A DNA stretch of 9,881 nt from Verrucomicrobiales bacterium (GTDB taxonomy: Bacteria > Verrucomicrobiota > Verrucomicrobiia > Limisphaerales > Palsa-1400), in contig JAQGOW010000097.1 in assembly GCA_028293405.1 (NCBI GenBank), positions 1 to 9,881 on the forward strand, in the 5' to 3' direction. Both the position numbers and the translations under genes were made by a program. Of the stretch, positions 5,472 through 9,881 are shown in pieces; the stretch's first letter is position 1; each line of letters begins with the position of its first letter. The notes under the pieces are model-generated. The model was not told the origin of the DNA. It was given only the letters and a program-made list of their open reading frames with translations, and ran no database searches.

Positions 5472-7359
5472 TCCGCAACCGATACCACTACCGCTGGAAA
5501 AGCCGGCGTCCGCCCCGAACCGTCCTCGCAAACGCAAACCATGGCTTGGCCGAGTCGCCATCGTGGTGCTGGCGTTGCTTGTTATCGGTGGATTGATTGC
5601 GTGGTTGAAGCCGGGACATGGGAAGGCATCTGAAACGGCGAGTGCGACGGTCCGACGTGGTTCGTTGGACATTACGGTTCTCGAAGGCGGCAGTGTTCAG
5701 GCTTTGGAATCGCAGGAAATTAAATGTGAAGTTCGTGTCGGATATCAGGGCACGAAGATTTTGAAACTTATCGAGGAAGGTTATCAGGTCAGCGAGGAGG
5801 ATGTGCGCACGAATAAGGTTTTGGTGGAACTCGATTCGACGGAGCTCGAGAAACAAATGGTGCAGCAGGAAATTTCCTACCAGTCAGCAGCGGCTGCATT
5901 GACAGATGCGCAGCAAGGTTACGACATTCAGCTCAATCAAAATATCAGCGATATGCAAGCGGCGGCACAGAAGGCGCGTTTTGCCCGGATGGATTTCGAG
6001 AAATTTCTGGGTGACGATGTTGCCGACAAGATTATCGACGGCATGGGATTAGATAAAGCAATCGCAGCCCAAGACAAGAAATCAAAGCAACTTACCGCGA
6101 TCGCCGCATCAATGCCGTCGGCTGACGTGAGGGAAACCAATGGATTGGTTGCAGTCGACCTGACGACAAAACCGCTCGCGGCGACTATTAGCCAAATCAC
6201 CAGCAACGCGTCGTCGCTCCCAACATTGGCCGTCGTTGATTTCTCGAAATACGCGACGCTCGAAGCGTTGGGGGACGGCGAAGCGAAACAGAAGTTGCGC
6301 AAGTTCGCGGACGATTTGCAGGTGGCGCAAAAAGAATACGGCCAGGCAAAATCCACGCTCGAAGGCACGAAACGTTTGTTCGCCAAAGGCTTCGTCACAC
6401 GCATCGACACCGAACGCGACGAGATCGCGCACGAAAATGCGCGGCTCAAAGTGCAGACGGCAGAGACTGCGCGCGATTTGTTTTTGAAGTATGACTTCGA
6501 AAAGTCAGCAGAGGAATTCATGTCGAAATATTCCGAGGCCGTTCGTGAAGTGGACCGCGCCCGCAAAGCCGCCATTTCCAAGTTGGCACAATCCGAAGCG
6601 AAATTGAAATCCGCTCAAGGCCAATACAGCGTGCAGTCGCGGCAGCACCAGGATCTGATTGATCAATCTGAGAAGTTCATTATTCGCGCGAAGAAGCCGG
6701 GACTGGTCGTCTATGGCAGCGGTCGCGAGCAAATGTATTACGGCGGCGGCGAAGAGCAGATTCGCGAAGGCGCGACGGTCCGTGAACGTCAGAGCATCAT
6801 CACGATTCCTGACATGAGCAAAATGGGCGTGAACGTGCGCATTCACGAGAGCTACATCAAAAAGATCAAAAAAGGCCAGAAGGTCAAAATTACGTTGGAC
6901 GCCTTCCCCGATCAAGTGCTCGACGGCGAAGTCACAAAAGTCGGCGTGTTGCCCGATTCGCAAAACATGTGGATGAACCCGGACATGAAAGTTTACCTGA
7001 CGACCATCTCGATTCCGAAATCCTTCGAGTGGCTCAAGCCGGGAATGAGCGCGAAAGTCGATATCATGGTCGATCGGCTGATGGATGTGATTTATGCGCC
7101 GATTCAAGCGGTGACGCCGGGCGAAGGAAAACAACTTTGCTATGTGGTCAACGGCGGCAAGCAGGATAAGCGAGAGGTGCAGGTCGGACAATTTAATGAT
7201 TCGTTTATCGAGATTAAATCCGGGTTGCACGAAGGTGACGTGGTGTTGCTACATCCTCCCGAAACGGCTGAACCGGGCGCCAATGATAAGAAGCCAGCCG
7301 ATGGCAAACCTGCGGCGTCACCAGCGAAAGTTTCTGCACCGAAAAGCGGGAAAGCTTAA
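5455..7359 (+). CDS. HlyD/MacA-like periplasmic adaptor (membrane fusion protein) of ABC efflux pump
   Basis: From ATG 5455 the protein has 634 residues. A Pro-rich, basic N-terminus (RPRKRK at 23-28) is followed by one membrane anchor (about 34-51), so the bulk lies in the periplasm. Then come a first lipoyl/barrel half (SLDITVLEGGSVQALESQEI), a long alpha-helical hairpin (about 130-400, containing LFAKGFVTRIDTERDEI), the second lipoyl half (FIIRAKKPGLVVYGSG) and beta-barrel segments (VNVRIHESYIKKIKKGQKV, FEWLKPGMSAKVDIMVD), and a membrane-proximal domain (YAPIQAVTPGEGK). The tail (about 605-634) is K/P/A-rich and probably disordered. It bridges the MacB-like permease to the TolC-like channel. 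It is far longer than E. coli MacA (about 370 residues), partly because of an extra segment near 186-280 in the hairpin. The gene overlaps its upstream neighbour by 17 nt; the next gene starts after 4 nt. Confidence 0.9.
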   Translation: MQSSTNPQPIPLPLEKPASAPNRPRKRKPWLGRVAIVVLALLVIGGLIAWLKPGHGKASETASATVRRGSLDITVLEGGSVQALESQEIKCEVRVGYQGTKILKLIEEGYQVSEEDVRTNKVLVELDSTELEKQMVQQEISYQSAAAALTDAQQGYDIQLNQNISDMQAAAQKARFARMDFEKFLGDDVADKIIDGMGLDKAIAAQDKKSKQLTAIAASMPSADVRETNGLVAVDLTTKPLAATISQITSNASSLPTLAVVDFSKYATLEALGDGEAKQKLRKFADDLQVAQKEYGQAKSTLEGTKRLFAKGFVTRIDTERDEIAHENARLKVQTAETARDLFLKYDFEKSAEEFMSKYSEAVREVDRARKAAISKLAQSEAKLKSAQGQYSVQSRQHQDLIDQSEKFIIRAKKPGLVVYGSGREQMYYGGGEEQIREGATVRERQSIITIPDMSKMGVNVRIHESYIKKIKKGQKVKITLDAFPDQVLDGEVTKVGVLPDSQNMWMNPDMKVYLTTISIPKSFEWLKPGMSAKVDIMVDRLMDVIYAPIQAVTPGEGKQLCYVVNGGKQDKREVQVGQFNDSFIEIKSGLHEGDVVLLHPPETAEPGANDKKPADGKPAASPAKVSAPKSGKA

Positions 7360-7363
7360 GTTT

Positions 7364-8053
7364 GTGCGTGCTGCAATTGTTCAATTCGAAAACCTCTCCA
7401 AGACCTATCAGGTCGGGCCGAATGTCATTAACGCCTTGCGCGACGTGTCGCTGACGATTTCGGAAGGCGAATACGTCAGCATCATGGGGCCGTCGGGTTG
7501 CGGGAAATCTTCGATGCTCAATGTGCTCGGATGCCTTGATCGAGCGAGCACTGGCCGTTACCTGCTCGGCGGTTCGGATGTTTCGGTGATGGATGACGAT
7601 TCGCTTTCGAGCATTCGGGGTGCGCGGCTTGGTTTTATTTTTCAATCTTACAACTTGATTCAACAGCTCACAGTCATCGAGAACATCGAAGTGCCGTTGT
7701 ATTATCAAGGTCGCGGCGCGACGGAGAGTCGTGAGTTGGCGATCGAGCTTGCCACGCTCGTTGGATTGCAGGCGCGCTTGGATCATAAGCCCTTCGAGCT
7801 TTCCGGCGGCCAACAACAACGCGTCGCGATTGCGCGCGCTTTGGTGAACGATCCTTTGGTCCTTCTCGCCGATGAGCCAACGGGCAATCTTGATTCCACC
7901 TCGGGCACCGACATTCTCAAGTTGTTCGACGACCTGAATCGACAAGGCAAAACGATCATCATGGTCACGCATGATCAAAACGTTGCGCGCCATACTAAGC
8001 GCGCGATTCGTTTGCGCGATGGCCAGGTTGAAAGCGATGGGCCACCGGCATGA
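7364..8053 (+). CDS. MacB/LolD-type ABC transporter ATP-binding protein
   Basis: The 229-residue ATPase powers the MacB-like permease encoded next. All nucleotide-binding motifs are intact: Walker [10 protein letters not shown] (42-50), Q-loop Q94 (FIFQSYNL), signature LSGGQ (146-150) followed by [10 protein letters not shown], Walker B VLLADEP (166-172), D-loop NLDS, and switch H203 (MVTHD). The MacB/LolD type is shown by [40 protein letters not shown] and the short C-terminus. The frame stays open upstream to 7142, but that part lies over the end of the adaptor gene and has no family similarity. GTG at 7364, 4 nt after the adaptor stop, gives the normal [15 protein letters not shown] beginning; its Shine-Dalgarno site is weak, so coupling to upstream translation is likely. 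The stop overlaps the permease start (ATGA at 8050-8053). ATPase and permease are separate proteins here, unlike fused E. coli MacB. Confidence 0.94.
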   Translation: MRAAIVQFENLSKTYQVGPNVINALRDVSLTISEGEYVSIMGPSGCGKSSMLNVLGCLDRASTGRYLLGGSDVSVMDDDSLSSIRGARLGFIFQSYNLIQQLTVIENIEVPLYYQGRGATESRELAIELATLVGLQARLDHKPFELSGGQQQRVAIARALVNDPLVLLADEPTGNLDSTSGTDILKLFDDLNRQGKTIIMVTHDQNVARHTKRAIRLRDGQVESDGPPA

Positions 8054-9342
8054 ACTCGACGCCACGCATTTTGCGAATTACTCGCTCGGTAAAACTCGGC
8101 GTGAAGAGTTTATGGCTGCACAAACTGCGGTCGTTCCTGACGGCGTTGGGCATTGTGTTTGGCGTTTGTTCGGTGATCGCGATGTTGGCGATTGGTGAGG
8201 GCGCAAGTTATGAAGCGCAGGAACAAATTAAAAATCTCGGCAGCCAAAACATCATCGTGCGCAGCGTGAAACCGCCCGAAGACCAGAAAATCAGTGGGCG
8301 CGGCACGCGCAGTTTCGCGCTGGAATACGGACTTAAGCACGCCGACGTGCAACGTATTCGTCAAACAATTCCAAATGTCAGTGTGATTGTTCCCGGCCGG
8401 ATCATGCGCGAATACGTTTGGAACATCAGCAGGCGCGTTGATTGCGACATCATCGCTACGGTGCCGTGGTTCCCCGAGATGCGGCACCAACACGTCGCAC
8501 AAGGGCGTTTCTTTAACGACAAGGAAATGGATGATGCCACAACGGTATGCGTCGTTGGTTCGAGCACCGCGAAATCGTTGTTTCCATTTGATTCTCCGAT
8601 CGGTGCGAATGTCCGGGTCGGCGGCGATTACTACAAAATTATCGGTGTGATGGAACCATCGAGCGCGACAAGCACCGACGTGAATGATAAAGAAAAGCCG
8701 ACGGCGAATCAGATGTTCATTCCCCTCAATACTGCGAAGTCGCGGTATGGCGAGGTGCTCAGAAAGTTTCGGAGCGGGAGTTTGGAAATGGAACGGGTGC
8801 AATTGCACGAAATCACCGTAAAAGCAGCAACCCCCGAAACTGTGCCCGCAGTTGCTGATGCAATCCGCGTGGTGCTCGAACGGAATCACAAAAAGAAAGA
8901 TTACGACGTGATTGTTCCACTCGAACTGTTGCAGCGCGCGGAACGCACGAAACAAATTTTCAACATCGTGCTGGGTTCGATCGCGGCGATTTCGCTGCTC
9001 GTCGGCGGCATCGGCATCATGAACATCATGCTGGCGAGTGTCACGGAACGCACGCGCGAGATTGGAATTCGGCGCGCGCTCGGCGCAAAACGGCGCGACA
9101 TCGTCACGCAGTTCCTTGTTGAGACAGTCACTCTTTCCGGCACCGGTGGCGTTATTGGAGTAGTCCTCGGGGTAACAATCCCGTGGTTTGTGAGCCATTT
9201 TGCCGGGATGAAAACGATTACGACGCTTTGGGCGCCGCTGCTTGCGTTTGGAATTTCCGCAGCGGTAGGAGTGGTGTTCGGAATTTATCCGGCGATGCGC
9301 GCCGCGAATATGGATCCGGTGGAGGCACTCCGGCACGAATAG
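8050..9342 (+). CDS. MacB-type ABC transporter permease
   Basis: The 430-residue protein is the inner-membrane mechanotransmission subunit. It has the MacB layout: a cytoplasmic N-terminal helix (SLWLHKLRSFLTALGIVFGV), TM1 (about 28-47), IGEGA, a large periplasmic domain of about 250 residues (from NLGSQNIIVRS to VVLERNHKKKDYDV), then TM2 (about 303-329, IFNIVLGSIAAISLLVGGIG), TM3 (about 359-382) and TM4 (about 394-415). The coupling segment ERTREIGIRRALGAKRRDI lies between TM2 and TM3. The end YPAMRAANMDPVEALRHE is a family hallmark. MacB-type pumps do not carry substrate through the membrane core but push periplasmic substrates through the TolC-like channel; known substrates include macrolides, peptides and toxins, and this one is unknown. 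The start overlaps the ATPase stop by 4 nt, indicating translational coupling. This is the last gene of the operon, and its stop lies 1 nt from that of purL on the other strand. Confidence 0.94.
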   Translation: MNSTPRILRITRSVKLGVKSLWLHKLRSFLTALGIVFGVCSVIAMLAIGEGASYEAQEQIKNLGSQNIIVRSVKPPEDQKISGRGTRSFALEYGLKHADVQRIRQTIPNVSVIVPGRIMREYVWNISRRVDCDIIATVPWFPEMRHQHVAQGRFFNDKEMDDATTVCVVGSSTAKSLFPFDSPIGANVRVGGDYYKIIGVMEPSSATSTDVNDKEKPTANQMFIPLNTAKSRYGEVLRKFRSGSLEMERVQLHEITVKAATPETVPAVADAIRVVLERNHKKKDYDVIVPLELLQRAERTKQIFNIVLGSIAAISLLVGGIGIMNIMLASVTERTREIGIRRALGAKRRDIVTQFLVETVTLSGTGGVIGVVLGVTIPWFVSHFAGMKTITTLWAPLLAFGISAAVGVVFGIYPAMRAANMDPVEALRHE

Positions 9343-9343
9343 T

Positions 9344-9881
9344 TCACTGCATCGCGCGGGCGATGGAATTAAACCACAGGTCGTGCAATTCGGTTGTGTT
9401 CCATTTCAATTCAGCGTTGGCGGTTTTAATCGTCAATTCGCTTCCTGTGACCGTCCCCAATTTCGTCGCGGCGACACCGAGGATTTTTGCGCGTTCCAAA
9501 ACTTTCGGAACATTCAACGGTGCAACCGAGAGAACGATACGGCCTTGAGATTCGCCGAAAAGCAATGCGTCGAGACGATTTACGTTTGCGGTGCTCAAGT
9601 CAATTTGCGCACCGATCAACCGCGGGGTTTCGCGAGCGACTTGTTGCGAAATGCACGATTCAGCCAGCGCAACGGCGAGTCCACCGTCGCTGCAATCGTG
9701 GGCGCTCTTGATAATTCCGCACTCGATGAATCCGCGAAGGGCGTTGTGAACCGAACGCTCTTTTTCCATGTCGCAACGTGGAGGCGTGCCGGTTTTTAAA
9801 GTGTGGATTGTTTGCAGGTAAGCGGAACCGCCGAGACCGAGCAGCGGGTCGTTGGTGTCCGCGATTTCGCCCAATAGAATG
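9344..9881 (-). CDS. purL: Phosphoribosylformylglycinamidine synthase, PurL, C-terminal part
   Basis: The gene runs off the right edge; 178 residues up to the stop (9344-9346) are visible. PurL catalyses the ATP- and glutamine-dependent conversion of FGAR to FGAM in purine synthesis. The visible part is the second AIRS-C-type domain: ILLGEIADTNDPLLGLGGSAYL, then HNALRGFIECGIIKSAHDCSDGGLAVALAES (given here as its successive conserved blocks), LLFGESQGRIVLSV, LGTVTGSELTI. The ending (LHDLWFNSIARAMQ) has no glutaminase domain, so it is the short PurL form that works with separate PurQ and PurS, neither of which is in the window. The TTG at 9874 is an internal leucine codon, because the conserved sequence continues upstream to the window edge. 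The gene converges with the permease gene. Confidence 0.94.
   Translation of the reverse strand, partial: ILLGEIADTNDPLLGLGGSAYLQTIHTLKTGTPPRCDMEKERSVHNALRGFIECGIIKSAHDCSDGGLAVALAESCISQQVARETPRLIGAQIDLSTANVNRLDALLFGESQGRIVLSVAPLNVPKVLERAKILGVAATKLGTVTGSELTIKTANAELKWNTTELHDLWFNSIARAMQ

Noticed and set aside
6505..7230. 241-codon minus-strand frame opposite the adaptor gene
   Set aside because: Composition (many His, Arg and Asn) and complete overlap with a recognised gene mark it as a shadow.
7142..7363. Longer start for the ABC ATPase at 7142 or the in-frame ATGs before 7364
   Set aside because: This stretch overlaps the adaptor's real coding frame, and ABC ATPases of this type begin a few residues before the FENLSKTY strand, as given by the GTG at 7364.
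8110..9336. 408-codon open frame on the minus strand opposite the permease gene
   Set aside because: It is rich in His, Asn and Arg, has no recognisable domain, and mirrors a well-conserved MacB permease; typical antisense shadow of a biased codon pattern.

Overview
The window looks like chromosomal DNA of a Gram-negative, probably Verrucomicrobiota (Pedosphaera/Limisphaerales-like) or related PVC-group bacterium. I infer this from the mixture of an unsplit glycine dehydrogenase, a secreted sulfatase paired with a Tat-exported Gfo/Idh/MocA oxidoreductase, an efflux operon whose adaptor and outer-membrane proteins have the long PVC-type form, and a heptamer-based repeat of a kind I associate with such genomes. 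No search was possible, so the taxonomy is inference.

Layout. (1) 1-428, plus strand: the 3' end of gcvP. (2) A 38-bp gap between convergent genes, filled by a near-perfect palindrome (430-458). (3) 467-3318, minus strand: a two-gene cluster transcribed leftwards, first a Tat-signal Gfo/Idh/MocA oxidoreductase, then a CxPSR-type sulfatase. A heptamer-periodic inverted-repeat element (about 1865-2022) separates them. The element supplies the start codon and most of the signal peptide of the sulfatase. (4) 3319-3734: a 416-bp divergent intergenic region without a convincing gene. It carries seven 10-bp tandem repeats (3381-3450, ragged start near 3377) and five CGTTACA boxes (3500-3591). (5) 3735-9342, plus strand: a tightly packed operon of four genes, a TolC-like outer-membrane factor, an HlyD/MacA-like adaptor, a MacB-type ATPase and a MacB-type permease. 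Junctions are a 17-nt overlap, a 4-nt gap and a 4-nt ATGA overlap. (6) 9344-9881, minus strand: the 3' end of purL, convergent with the permease gene and only 1 nt away from it.

How the genes work together. The plus-strand operon encodes all parts of a MacAB-TolC-like tripartite ABC efflux machine (ATPase and permease in the inner membrane, adaptor across the periplasm, outer-membrane channel); its substrate is unknown. The minus-strand pair looks like a fragment of sulfated-glycan or sugar catabolism outside the cytoplasm. gcvP (glycine cleavage) and purL (purine synthesis) are housekeeping flanks. The most unusual signal is the repeat element that has become the 5' coding end of the sulfatase gene, followed by the paired CGTTACA boxes in front of the efflux operon.
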